A stretch of 64,000 nucleotides of DNA from positions 4,098,524-4,162,523 of the forward strand of contig NZ_JH719942.1 of assembly GCF_000275825.1 (NCBI RefSeq). Reading direction: 5' to 3'. Each line of letters starts with the position of its first letter. The stretch's first letter is position 1. The notes beneath the pieces are model-generated. The model worked only from the letters and a program-made list of their open reading frames with translations. It searched no databases and had not been told where the DNA came from. Positions 51,967-59,890 of this stretch are shown here, one piece after another. The translations under genes were made by a program, and so were the position numbers. The DNA comes from Saprospira grandis DSM 2844 (lineage in GTDB: Bacteria > Bacteroidota > Bacteroidia > Chitinophagales > Saprospiraceae).

Positions 51967-52324
51967 GAACCCTAGGGCCAAGGCCCTAGGGTATCGAAAA
52001 AATTGTCATCCCCTCATTCGAGGGGATTTTTCTGTTCCACTAGGCTCCATCAGCAAAGAAGGGCTTTAGCCCGCCAGTTTGCATAGACCCGCAACCATGG
52101 GCTTCAGCCCATGGCCGCAGAACAAGTCCACACAAAAAAATCAGGAGTAAAACAATTGCTATGTTTAGCGCCCTGGGCTGAAGCCCAGGGTTGTTACCTG
52201 AGCGAACTGACGGACTAAAGTCCTTGTTCGCTTTTTCTACTTCTAGCTTTCCATTAAGCTTCAGCCCAAAGCTACCTAGCCACTAAAAGACGCTTTCTTT
52301 ATCTCTCCTTTTTTAAAACGCCCA
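51967..52324 (+). repeat. REP-like palindrome module, second island
   Basis: Starts CCCTAGGGCCAAGGCCCTAGG-like, then CCCCTCATTCGAGGGG, GGGCTTTAGCCC, CCATGGGCTTCAGCCCATGG, CCCTGGGCTGAAGCCCAGGG and GGACTAAAGTCC. It is the fullest of the three copies and shows no gene. Confidence 0.8.
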
Positions 52325-52325
52325 A

Positions 52326-52345
52326 GAAAAAGTTGAGGGACTAAT
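52326..52345 (+). repeat. Ball-motif copy 6
   Basis: Exact GAAAAAGTTGAGGGACTAAT, followed by GAAAAGCC, a CAGGACC-type word and AAACCTAATACCTCC, as in copy 7. Confidence 0.9.
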
Positions 52346-52385
52346 GAAAAGCCACAGGACCAAAAAAACCTAATACCTCCTTCAA

Positions 52386-52506
52386 GCGGCCTAGCGATGT
52401 GCAGCAGTGCGGCGCAGCCGCAGACCAAGGCCGTCAGGCCGCAGGGCCGAGCAGACCTGCGAGCTGCGAAACGTAGCGCCGCAGCTTTGCTGCGGAGGCC
52501 CCAAAA
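52386..52506 (-). repeat. GC-hairpin element, copy 19
   Basis: The most compact copy and a good reference. Hairpin 1 is CCGCAGCAAAGCTGCGG, then the exact core, hairpin 2 GGCCTGACGGCC and hairpin 3 GCGGCTGCGCCGC. T-rich end faces paralogue 2 of the Clp-like pair. Confidence 0.9.
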
Positions 52507-52608
52507 AAATAAAAAAAGTAAACTGCGCCTTAAATATATGCGGTGGACTTTGCCCAAACAGTTTAGATTCCTTAGCTTGCTAAGCTTAAACTAAAACCAA
52601 TAGAATTT

Positions 52609-55600
52609 ATGTCCTCTGTACAGCTGCAACTGCCTGTTTTGGTCCAAAATATTAAGGTAGATGAGCGCTGGCAATATTATATTCGCCCGCTATTTTTTCA
52701 ATCGCCCATTGCCACCGACCGTCGTTATGAAGCTGCGCTTCAGCAATTTAGAAAAGAGTTGCGGGCCTATTTTAGAGATTTCAAGTTGCGCAGAGACAAT
52801 ATGGAGCAGCTCTCTTGGTTTCGTTTTTCGCCCAAGATGCAATCCTTCAAGCCGCAGCTCAAGTTTCTTTTAGAGAAGGAGCAATTATTTCAGGGGCGTT
52901 TTCACATTCTTTATTTTCAGTTGCAGGAGCAAGGCATTGTTTGTTTGCCCAGTTTTCAGTCCTATTGTTTTTTGGTAGATGTAGAGCGGCAAAAGCCCTC
53001 GGATATTTTGGACCAAACAAAGGCCGTAATTGAAGAATTGCTGTTGATGGAGCTAGAAGAGGGCAGCAGTTTAGACGAATTGCAGCAGTTTTGTTTGCAG
53101 CGTTCTGAGTTTGTGCAAGAGCTACAAATGCGCATTAGCTTAGAGCAGGGAGATTTTTCTTTTGAAGCGACTGCAGGCAATGATATGATGGCCTTTTTTC
53201 AGGCGCCTACTTCCTTTGATGGGGCCGATGAACTAGAGCGTTTGGGGCGCAACCTCAACAACTTTTACCCCAGTGAATTGCAACGCGCCTTTGAGCGGGA
53301 AGAGCTGATTAAAGAGCTTTCCCCCTTGGTGTATGGGCCCAATAACCAGCCTTTGGTCCTCATTGGCGAGGCGGGTGTGGGGCGGCACAGCCTAATTGAA
53401 GAGATGGTCTACCGCTATATGAAAAAGGGCGAAGAAGAATTGCCCGAGGAGGAAGAGATCATCTGGCGGCTCGACCCCATCCGAGTGATTTCGGGAATGA
53501 GCATTGTGGGCATGTGGCAAAAGCGAATGGAGGCGATTGTGGAGGAACTGCGTTCCCCAAAAGGCTATCGCAATAAGCAACTAAGCCATAAACTCGTTAT
53601 TGACAACCCTTTGGCTTTGGTCCGAATTGGGAAAACGGCCCAAAACAGCATGACCTTAGCCGATTTGCTCAAGCCCTATCTAGAGCAGCAGGCCTTTCAG
53701 CTCATCTTGATTGCTAGCTCGGAGGAATGGAAACTTTTGCAAGAAAAAGACCGTCGATTTACCGAACTGTTTCAGCTCAAACGGATTCCCGCCGCCAAGG
53801 AGGAGGAAGCCGCCCGCATGCTTTTGGGCCTGCGCAAAGAGCTCGAATTGCAAGAGGCTTGTAGCATTAGTGTGCCTGCTTTGCAGCAGATGCTCAATAT
53901 TCATCATAACTACTTTAAGAAAAGAGCCCTGCCGGGTAGTGTGGCCAAAATGATGCGGCAACTGGCCCGAAAACTACAAGGCCAAAGTATTGATGTAGAA
54001 GAGGTACAGGAAGAATTTAAGGAGTATACGGGCTTGGCCTCGCCTATTCTAGACGATAATTATCAGCTAGAGGCTGAGGAGTTGCGCAAAAATATTTCGG
54101 CCCGCTTGATTGGGCAAGAACAGGCCGTAGAGCGGCTCAGCCAATTGATTCATCTGCTGAAGGCCAAATTGCAAAACCCCAACCGCCCGCTGGCCTCCTT
54201 CCTCTTTATTGGCCCCACCGGCGTAGGCAAAACCGAGGCCGCCAAGGTCATTTGCGATTATTTGACCGGAGACCCCAAACAACTCATTCGCTTTGATATG
54301 AATGAGTATAATGACTATAATGCCAGCAGCCGACTGTTGGGCAGCTACAACCAACCCGAGGGACAATTGGGCGCAAAACTTCGCTATAATCCCTTTGGCA
54401 TTCTGCTTTTTGATGAGATCGAAAAAGCCCACCCCCTGGTGCACGACCTGCTGCTACAAGTTTTGGACGATGGCCGCCTGAGCGATGCCCTTGGTCGCCC
54501 AATAGACTTTAGCAATACCATTATCATCATGACCTCGAATATTGGGGCCGAAGATTTGGACCGCCGCTTGGGCTTTGGCAATAGCCCCGATGAGCAAGCC
54601 GCTATTTATCGAAGAGCCGTAGAGAATTTCTTCCGTCCAGAGCTTATCAATCGCATTGAGGAGATTGTGATCTTTAATAGCCTAGAACTGCCGCATATTC
54701 TACAAATTGCTCAGCTGCAAATTAAGCAGCTGCTCAGTAGAGATGGCTTTGTTCGAAGAACTAGCATCCTCAATATTTCGGCGGCCGCCCTAGAGTGGGT
54801 AGCCAATAGGGGCTATAGCAAACGGATGGGAGGACGCGCCCTCAAAAGACAAATTGAACGAGACCTAACGGCCTTTACCGCCGAGGAACTACTGAAAACG
54901 ACCGGAGAACAACCCGTTATTTTCGATATTCAGCTCAAAGAGGATAAACTACAGGCCCGCATCGAAGAACTTCGCTTTATTCAGCGTTTAGAGCAAAGCG
55001 GCCTGCCCAATATGCAGCAGCAAAAAGGACCCTATGCCTATAAAGATTTGCTCCGCAAGGTAGAACAGATGCAAGGCCTGCTCCGAGAGAGCCAAGAAGA
55101 GGAAAGCCACTTTTATAGCAGCCAACCCGCTCAGGAACAATGGCATTTCTTTCAGCTCAAAGAGCAGCTAGAACAAAGCAAGGAACGCCTACAGCACCTG
55201 CTCCTCGAATTTAAGAGCCTCAGCCAGGAGGTAACGCCTCTGCGCTTAAAGAATAGTGGTACCCGCAGCCTGCTCTACCAAAAAGCAGCCGCTAGTCAGG
55301 AACAGCTCAAGCAAGAGGCCGTCTTTGAAGATGCCGCCTTGGCCGAACTTCGCTATGTCTACCAAAATGCTCCCGATCAATTTGACCGCAGTCAATCGCT
55401 TTATTTGCAGCAGCTGCTTAAGGTTACTTATTTGAGTATGGCTTGCCGCCTAGCGCTGCAGGAGGAAACCGATGCGATCTGCCTGCATTTTGAGTCGGCC
55501 ATTGAGGGCCAAGGACAAAAAGAAATTGATTATTTGCAGACCAATTATGCTCGCCTTTTAGAATATTTGGACCTCAATTATCGGATGGAGCCTCAAAAAA

Positions 55601-55905
55601 TCTGGGTGGAAGGCTATGCGCTCTATGATTTGTTCAAAAAAGAAGAAGGCTACCACCTCTTTTATCGGCCCCAACAAACGGCCCTCCCCATTCGCCTGCG
55701 CCTTCAGTTTCAGGAAGAGCCCCTAAGCAATAGCCCCCTCGAAATTATTCGCTTGTACGATATTTGGATGGGCGAAGAACAGGCCCGCTCTACCCTAACC
55801 GATCTGCGAACGGCCTATACCAATCAGGCCCAAATTAGTCCAGAAGAACTAGCCGTCTTGCTGTATATTGCACTAGATCCCTCTGACAAACAACTTTATA
55901 TTTAA
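52609..55905 (+). CDS. Unusual Clp/AAA+ ATPase, paralogue 2
   Basis: Also 1098 residues and similar in plan to the gene at 40699. A non-standard N-terminal region of about 240 residues. A first ATPase domain whose Walker A is broken (GEAGVGRH at 253-260, Lys and Thr lost) and whose Walker B is not recognisable (KLVIDN), so it should not hydrolyse ATP. An intact second domain: GPTGVGKT 535-542, LLFDE with Asp602-Glu603, MTSNIGAED, and FFRPELINRIEE. LGF at 654-656 falls at the ClpP-loop position of ClpA/ClpC. A C-terminal extension of about 300 residues is rich in coiled coil (KEQLEQSKERLQHLLLEFK). No ClpB-like middle domain was seen. The two paralogues may form a mixed complex; inferred only. 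Confidence 0.82.
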   Translation: MSSVQLQLPVLVQNIKVDERWQYYIRPLFFQSPIATDRRYEAALQQFRKELRAYFRDFKLRRDNMEQLSWFRFSPKMQSFKPQLKFLLEKEQLFQGRFHILYFQLQEQGIVCLPSFQSYCFLVDVERQKPSDILDQTKAVIEELLLMELEEGSSLDELQQFCLQRSEFVQELQMRISLEQGDFSFEATAGNDMMAFFQAPTSFDGADELERLGRNLNNFYPSELQRAFEREELIKELSPLVYGPNNQPLVLIGEAGVGRHSLIEEMVYRYMKKGEEELPEEEEIIWRLDPIRVISGMSIVGMWQKRMEAIVEELRSPKGYRNKQLSHKLVIDNPLALVRIGKTAQNSMTLADLLKPYLEQQAFQLILIASSEEWKLLQEKDRRFTELFQLKRIPAAKEEEAARMLLGLRKELELQEACSISVPALQQMLNIHHNYFKKRALPGSVAKMMRQLARKLQGQSIDVEEVQEEFKEYTGLASPILDDNYQLEAEELRKNISARLIGQEQAVERLSQLIHLLKAKLQNPNRPLASFLFIGPTGVGKTEAAKVICDYLTGDPKQLIRFDMNEYNDYNASSRLLGSYNQPEGQLGAKLRYNPFGILLFDEIEKAHPLVHDLLLQVLDDGRLSDALGRPIDFSNTIIIMTSNIGAEDLDRRLGFGNSPDEQAAIYRRAVENFFRPELINRIEEIVIFNSLELPHILQIAQLQIKQLLSRDGFVRRTSILNISAAALEWVANRGYSKRMGGRALKRQIERDLTAFTAEELLKTTGEQPVIFDIQLKEDKLQARIEELRFIQRLEQSGLPNMQQQKGPYAYKDLLRKVEQMQGLLRESQEEESHFYSSQPAQEQWHFFQLKEQLEQSKERLQHLLLEFKSLSQEVTPLRLKNSGTRSLLYQKAAASQEQLKQEAVFEDAALAELRYVYQNAPDQFDRSQSLYLQQLLKVTYLSMACRLALQEETDAICLHFESAIEGQGQKEIDYLQTNYARLLEYLDLNYRMEPQKIWVEGYALYDLFKKEEGYHLFYRPQQTALPIRLRLQFQEEPLSNSPLEIIRLYDIWMGEEQARSTLTDLRTAYTNQAQISPEELAVLLYIALDPSDKQLYI

Positions 55906-55915
55906 GGCCAAAAAA

Positions 55916-55950
55916 AAGGGCGGCTCCTCAGATGAGGAGCCGCCCTTAGT
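55916..55950. terminator. Bidirectional terminator
   Basis: A 14-bp perfect stem, AAGGGCGGCTCCTC (55916-55929) with GAGGAGCCGCCCTT (55934-55947), flanked by an A8 run on the left and T-rich bases on the right, between convergent genes. Confidence 0.85.
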
Positions 55951-55971
55951 ATTTTGCTCAATTCGCTGAGC

Positions 55972-58014
55972 TTACTTGAGATAAATCCGTTTGTCGGTCA
56001 ATTCATCCCAAAGTGTATTGATCTCTTGCTGCTTTTTGGCCTCTTTGGCTTTGAGGTCCAATTGCTTGACGCTATAGCTAGAGTTAATGCGCACCACATT
56101 GGGCTGCATTTGGCTCACTTTCAGGCTATAAGCCGCTTGATCATTCTCTTTTTTGGCCGTTAGACTTTTAATTTCTTCCACCTTTCTGGGCGATTCAAAA
56201 ACCAAGAAGATTTCTTCTTCATCTTGGCCCAAAAAGCGGTTGTGATAATCTAAAGTACGCTTGTCGGCATTGCTGACCCAGCGAACACTATGGCCCAACC
56301 AGTCTTTGAGCTTGAGCGAGATTTTGCCCTCTTTTTCTTCAAAAAGACCTTTTACTTCGGCTTCATAGACCAAAGAGAAAGCATAGGGTTGTACAATGTT
56401 CAATTGCTTGATTTCTACCGATTTTACGGTTACTTCACGCTCATCAAAACGGCTGCTTAGGCTACGCTCTAGGGCCAATTTCAAACTATCTTGCCCTTCT
56501 TTATTGGCGGCTACCCAATTGTTGCGTTGGCCAGAAAACAAACCCGAAAGCTTGAGGTCCCCCTTGATGACGGCATCCCCATTTTTAGCTACGGTCAGTT
56601 GCAAACGGCGCTTGCGACTGTTGTTTTTGCTGTCCTTTAAAACAGCATCATTAAAGTTAATTGATTGCAAACTAGCCTTTTTATCATTGAGGTCGAGCAT
56701 GAAACAACTGGTATTCTGCAGTTCTGCAGGCAATTCATTCAAGCCTCCCGTAGGCGTAATGGTAAAGAGCGAGCCATTTTCATCCTTAAAGACAAAGAGG
56801 TAAGAGCTAATCTGCGTGGCCGAGGGATAGTCCTTGTCAAAAGGTCCATTGAATCGGCTTTTGCCAATACCAAAATAGAACTCGATATTATGACGCTCAA
56901 AAAAGTCGCGGTAAATGCAAAGTAAACTGCTAAAGTCCGCTTTCTTATTGGTCAAGAAATAATCAATGCCCTCACTTTCTTCAAAGTCCTTAAGACGCCC
57001 CACCAATTGTAGCTCCTTGACCACAAAGTTGTTCATCAAATAGGCCTTTTCTACTACGCTTAGTTCTTCTGCCGACTTCTTAAAGGTTTTGGCTCCTTCG
57101 GCAAAAAGGGTTTCATAAAATTTGCGCACTTTCTTCTTCGAACGAATACGCACATCCATAAAGTCCGTGCTATACTGACGCAAAAGGTCGCTAAAGTTGT
57201 TCACCTTCATGCTGCGGTCCGAACGCAAGGCCGAAAAGTCTAACTCATAGACAAAATGCTCCAGCTCAGTCGTAAAAATGGTCCCCGAACTATTGGCCTC
57301 AGGTACCGCTTTTAGGTTGTTCATTTTCCAAGTATAAAAGCGCTGCTCGCCCCTTTCCTTGATGTCTACAGCAGGCATGCCATTATAAATCTGCCCTTTC
57401 AAACCCACCGAGTTCGGAACCGAAATCTTAAATTCACTTTCCAATACCGGATAGTCCTTATATAAGGTAACAATTCGCCCTTGATCCGGAAATTTCGACT
57501 CAATGACCGTAATCTGCTCCATTTCATCGCCCGGCTCTAGCTTGGGCAATTTATAGATATAAGCATTTTTTTGGGTTTCATACAACTCGTCATCTTCCTC
57601 AAATTTGGGCTGTTCCAAATCCCGAATGACCAGGTCTTCTAGGCTGCCATCCTTTCTGCGAATGCGCACATCCACATATTTCATCTGCACAAAATCGCCA
57701 ATTCGGCCCTTAAATTTGGGAATAATCAGATGCTCATAATCCTCTGTAGCCTCAGCTTTCAAGAACTTAATATGCTGGTATTCTTTGTAGTTCGCCAGCT
57801 GCTCAATATAAGGGAAGGTCCCCGAAAACTCATTGCTGCTATAGGTCGAGCTTTTCACAATAACCGCATCTTCTTGCTGCATTTCTGCGGGAATTTCCCC
57901 CGCTTTGGGCATCTCGCCCCCCCAATCATACTCACTAAAGGTTTGCCCCATCAGGCTGTTGGCGCCCAATAGCGCAAAAGACAAGAGCAAAAGGGGATAC
58001 TTTCTGTTTTTCAT
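55972..58014 (-). CDS. DUF3857/transglutaminase-like exported protein, catalytic Cys not seen
   Basis: A 680-residue exported protein (signal MKNRKYPLLLLSFALLGANSLMGQ). The N-terminal half has the DUF3857 pattern (a beta-rich region with VDVRIRRKDGSLEDLVIRDL). The centre is a transglutaminase-like segment: the helix YLMNNFVVKELQ, then DYFLTNKKADFSSLLCIYRDFFERHNIEFYFGIG. In active members this place reads GDCKDKAxLL...GI; here the Cys of GDCKD is missing, with Lys-Lys-Ala-Asp instead, so the site is probably inactive. The C-terminal part is beta-rich. Likely periplasmic or surface-attached; role unknown. Confidence 0.75.
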   Translation of the reverse strand: MKNRKYPLLLLSFALLGANSLMGQTFSEYDWGGEMPKAGEIPAEMQQEDAVIVKSSTYSSNEFSGTFPYIEQLANYKEYQHIKFLKAEATEDYEHLIIPKFKGRIGDFVQMKYVDVRIRRKDGSLEDLVIRDLEQPKFEEDDELYETQKNAYIYKLPKLEPGDEMEQITVIESKFPDQGRIVTLYKDYPVLESEFKISVPNSVGLKGQIYNGMPAVDIKERGEQRFYTWKMNNLKAVPEANSSGTIFTTELEHFVYELDFSALRSDRSMKVNNFSDLLRQYSTDFMDVRIRSKKKVRKFYETLFAEGAKTFKKSAEELSVVEKAYLMNNFVVKELQLVGRLKDFEESEGIDYFLTNKKADFSSLLCIYRDFFERHNIEFYFGIGKSRFNGPFDKDYPSATQISSYLFVFKDENGSLFTITPTGGLNELPAELQNTSCFMLDLNDKKASLQSINFNDAVLKDSKNNSRKRRLQLTVAKNGDAVIKGDLKLSGLFSGQRNNWVAANKEGQDSLKLALERSLSSRFDEREVTVKSVEIKQLNIVQPYAFSLVYEAEVKGLFEEKEGKISLKLKDWLGHSVRWVSNADKRTLDYHNRFLGQDEEEIFLVFESPRKVEEIKSLTAKKENDQAAYSLKVSQMQPNVVRINSSYSVKQLDLKAKEAKKQQEINTLWDELTDKRIYLK

Positions 58015-58059
58015 AGCGTTAAATCCAATTAGCTGTTGATAAACTTATTATTTTTTTTC

Positions 58060-58204
58060 TTTTGGGGCTGCCCCTCGCCTATCGGCTCGGGTCGGGCTGT
58101 TTCGCAGCTCGCAAGTCTGCTCGGCCCTGCGCCGCCAAAGGCGGCTGGGTCTGGCCCTTTGGGCCACTGCTGTCCATCCCTCAGCCGTTTTGGCCCTGCG
58201 GGCC
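58060..58204 (+). repeat. GC-hairpin element, copy 20
   Basis: The core is CTCGCAAGTCTGCTCGGCCC, hairpin 1 CGCCTATCGGCTCG-type, hairpin 2 GCCGCCAAAGGCGGC, hairpin 3 GGCCCTTTGGGCC and hairpin 4 GGCCCTGCGGGCC. It runs opposite to its minus-strand neighbours, with its far end nine bases from the stop of the BtuF-like gene. Confidence 0.9.
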
Positions 58205-58212
58205 AAGGGCGG

Positions 58213-59019
58213 CTAGCCGCCCCAGTTCCCTGCCGCCAAGATTCTTTTCCATAGCGCCCGGCAATAATCTGGAGCCTTAAAAAGACGAGAACCGTACCAA
58301 GAAAAAATCTCGCCATTTACCAAAAGAATCTGGCTATTGGGCCAAATTTCTTTTAGCTCGGCTATATGTTTTTCCTTAAAGGGATAGGGCTCCGAAGATA
58401 AGAAAATCAAATCAATTTTTTCTTTCTCCAATTCCTTTAGCGATAGACTGGGATAACGAGCCAAATGCCCCAGGGCATTTTTAAATCCGGCCCAATTGAG
58501 CATTTCGTCAATAAAGGTTTGGCCTGCGGCCAGCATCCAGGGCTGCCGCCAAATAAAATAAGCCACCGACAAATTAGCTGCAGGCGGCTGATAAGCCGCC
58601 AAAGCCTGCTCAAAGGGGCCCAAAAGGCTTTCGGCCCGCTCGGCTTGGCCCGTAATTTGGCCCAAAGCCCGCATCATTTCTAGGGCCTGCGGCAAATTGG
58701 CTATATCCGAAATCCAAACTGGAAATTCTTGGGCCAAAAGTTCTATTTCCGCCTTTGTGTTTTCCTCTTTGTTGGCAATAATTAAATCGGGCTGAAGACC
58801 CCTGATTTTCTCTAGGTCCAAGCTTTTGGTCCCGCCAATCCGCTCTTTTTCTCGCCAGCAAGCCTTGGGGTGAATACAAAATTTGGTCAAGGCAATAACT
58901 TCTTGCTCCAACCCCAAATCGGCCAGCCATTCTGTCTGAGAAGGGACCAGCGATATTATACGTTGAGGCCGCTCTGCAATAGTTACAGAGCGGCCCATTT
59001 GGTCGATATAAATCGGCAT
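58213..59019 (-). CDS. BtuF-like helical-backbone metal receptor, cytoplasmic form
   Basis: A 268-residue protein of the class III binding-protein fold: N-terminal RIISLVPSQTEWLADLGLEQEVIALTKFC, then KIRGLQPDLIIANKEEN, and a second lobe. It fits the BtuF/cobalamin or heme-binding type. It begins MPIYIDQMGR and has no signal peptide or lipobox, so it is not a usual periplasmic receptor. Such cytoplasmic copies occur in Bacteroidota, with unknown role. It is only three bases past the upstream methyltransferase gene, so they are co-transcribed. Confidence 0.75.
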   Translation of the reverse strand: MPIYIDQMGRSVTIAERPQRIISLVPSQTEWLADLGLEQEVIALTKFCIHPKACWREKERIGGTKSLDLEKIRGLQPDLIIANKEENTKAEIELLAQEFPVWISDIANLPQALEMMRALGQITGQAERAESLLGPFEQALAAYQPPAANLSVAYFIWRQPWMLAAGQTFIDEMLNWAGFKNALGHLARYPSLSLKELEKEKIDLIFLSSEPYPFKEKHIAELKEIWPNSQILLVNGEIFSWYGSRLFKAPDYCRALWKRILAAGNWGG

Positions 59020-59022
59020 ACT

Positions 59023-59640
59023 TTAGTTTACTTTTTTCTGGGCCATAATGCGCAAGACTTCGGCCTCTCCATTATGATATAGCCCTTCTTGCAGTTCTAT
59101 CACCTCCTCTTTGAGGATAGAAAACTCAAAATCAGAGAAAATTTCGAGCATTTCTTCTTTATCAAAGAGCATTTCTACATTTTTTGGACCGCCTACAGCC
59201 GGATTCTTTTCCTGATAGACGGTATGTCCCTTGGCAAATCCTTCTAAGAGCAAAAGCCCCCCAGGCTTAATGAGGTTGGCCGCTTTGCGCAAATAATCGA
59301 CCTTGAGATGAGGCGGAAAATGCGCATAGACCAAGCCCAAGGCATCAAAGCTTTCTTTGGGATAATCCAGTGCTCCAAAATCGCCTAAATCATAGCGCAA
59401 ATCTAAGCCCTCTTTTTTGGCCCAAGCCAAGGCTTTTTCTTGGCCCTCCTCACTGAGATCGCAGGCGCAAACATCCCAGCCATTTTGGGCCGCAAAAATA
59501 GCGTTTCGGCCTTCTCCCTCGGCAATGAGGAGAATTTTGCCGGGCTCTACATCATGTAAATGAGCAGCAAAATAACGATTGGGCCGACGGCCATAAGCAA
59601 AATCTTCAGCGCCATAGCGCTGGTTCCAAAATTCTTTCAT
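59023..59640 (-). CDS. TehB/TPMT-like class I SAM methyltransferase
   Basis: A 205-residue protein starting MKEFWNQRYGAEDFAYGRRPN, a start typical of the TehB-like SAM methyltransferases. The SAM motif is ILLIAEGEGRNAIFAA, then VCACDLSEEGQEKALAWAK and ALGLVYAHFPP. Cytoplasmic. It may detoxify a small molecule or modify a metabolite; the substrate is unknown. It leads a two-gene unit with the BtuF-like gene, a coupling that could point to corrinoid or metal-linked methyl transfer (speculative). Confidence 0.78.
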   Translation of the reverse strand: MKEFWNQRYGAEDFAYGRRPNRYFAAHLHDVEPGKILLIAEGEGRNAIFAAQNGWDVCACDLSEEGQEKALAWAKKEGLDLRYDLGDFGALDYPKESFDALGLVYAHFPPHLKVDYLRKAANLIKPGGLLLLEGFAKGHTVYQEKNPAVGGPKNVEMLFDKEEMLEIFSDFEFSILKEEVIELQEGLYHNGEAEVLRIMAQKKVN

Positions 59641-59695
59641 CTTTCTTTTTTTTTGGGAGGGGCTTTTTTGAGTTCTAATTTTTTTTTGCGAGCTG

Positions 59696-59838
59696 CAGGC
59701 CCCTTAGGGGCCGCAGGCCTAGCGATGCGAAAGGGTGGCCGAAGGCCAGACCGAAGCCGCCAAAGGCGGCTGAAGGGCCGAGCAGACCTGCGAGCCCTGC
59801 AGCGTAGCGCAGCAAGGCGAAGCCGCAGCTGAGGCCCC
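59696..59838 (-). repeat. GC-hairpin element, copy 21
   Basis: Directly follows the leuS terminator (T6 then AGGGGCC). The core matches all 20 bases but ends CCCTTC. Hairpin 2 is GCCGCCTTTGGCGGC, hairpin 3 GGCCTTCGGCC and hairpin 4 GCGGCCCCTAAGGGGCC-type. Confidence 0.88.
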
Positions 59839-59839
59839 T

Positions 59840-59881
59840 AAAAAACAGAAAGGCCTCCAAATTCGCAAACTTGGAGACCTT
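59840..59881 (-). terminator. Terminator of leuS
   Basis: On the minus strand AAGGTCTCCAAGTT (59881-59868) pairs with AATTTGGAGGCCTT (59863-59850), with two mismatches or G-T pairs, then TCTGTTTTTT. The T-tract flows into element copy 21. Confidence 0.75.
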
Positions 59882-59890
59882 AAACAAAAC

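Noticed and set aside
40699..55905. Type VI secretion or other contractile injection locus based on ClpV-like ATPases
   Set aside because: No sheath, tube, baseplate or spike gene lies between or around the two ATPase genes in this window, so the link is only a hypothesis.
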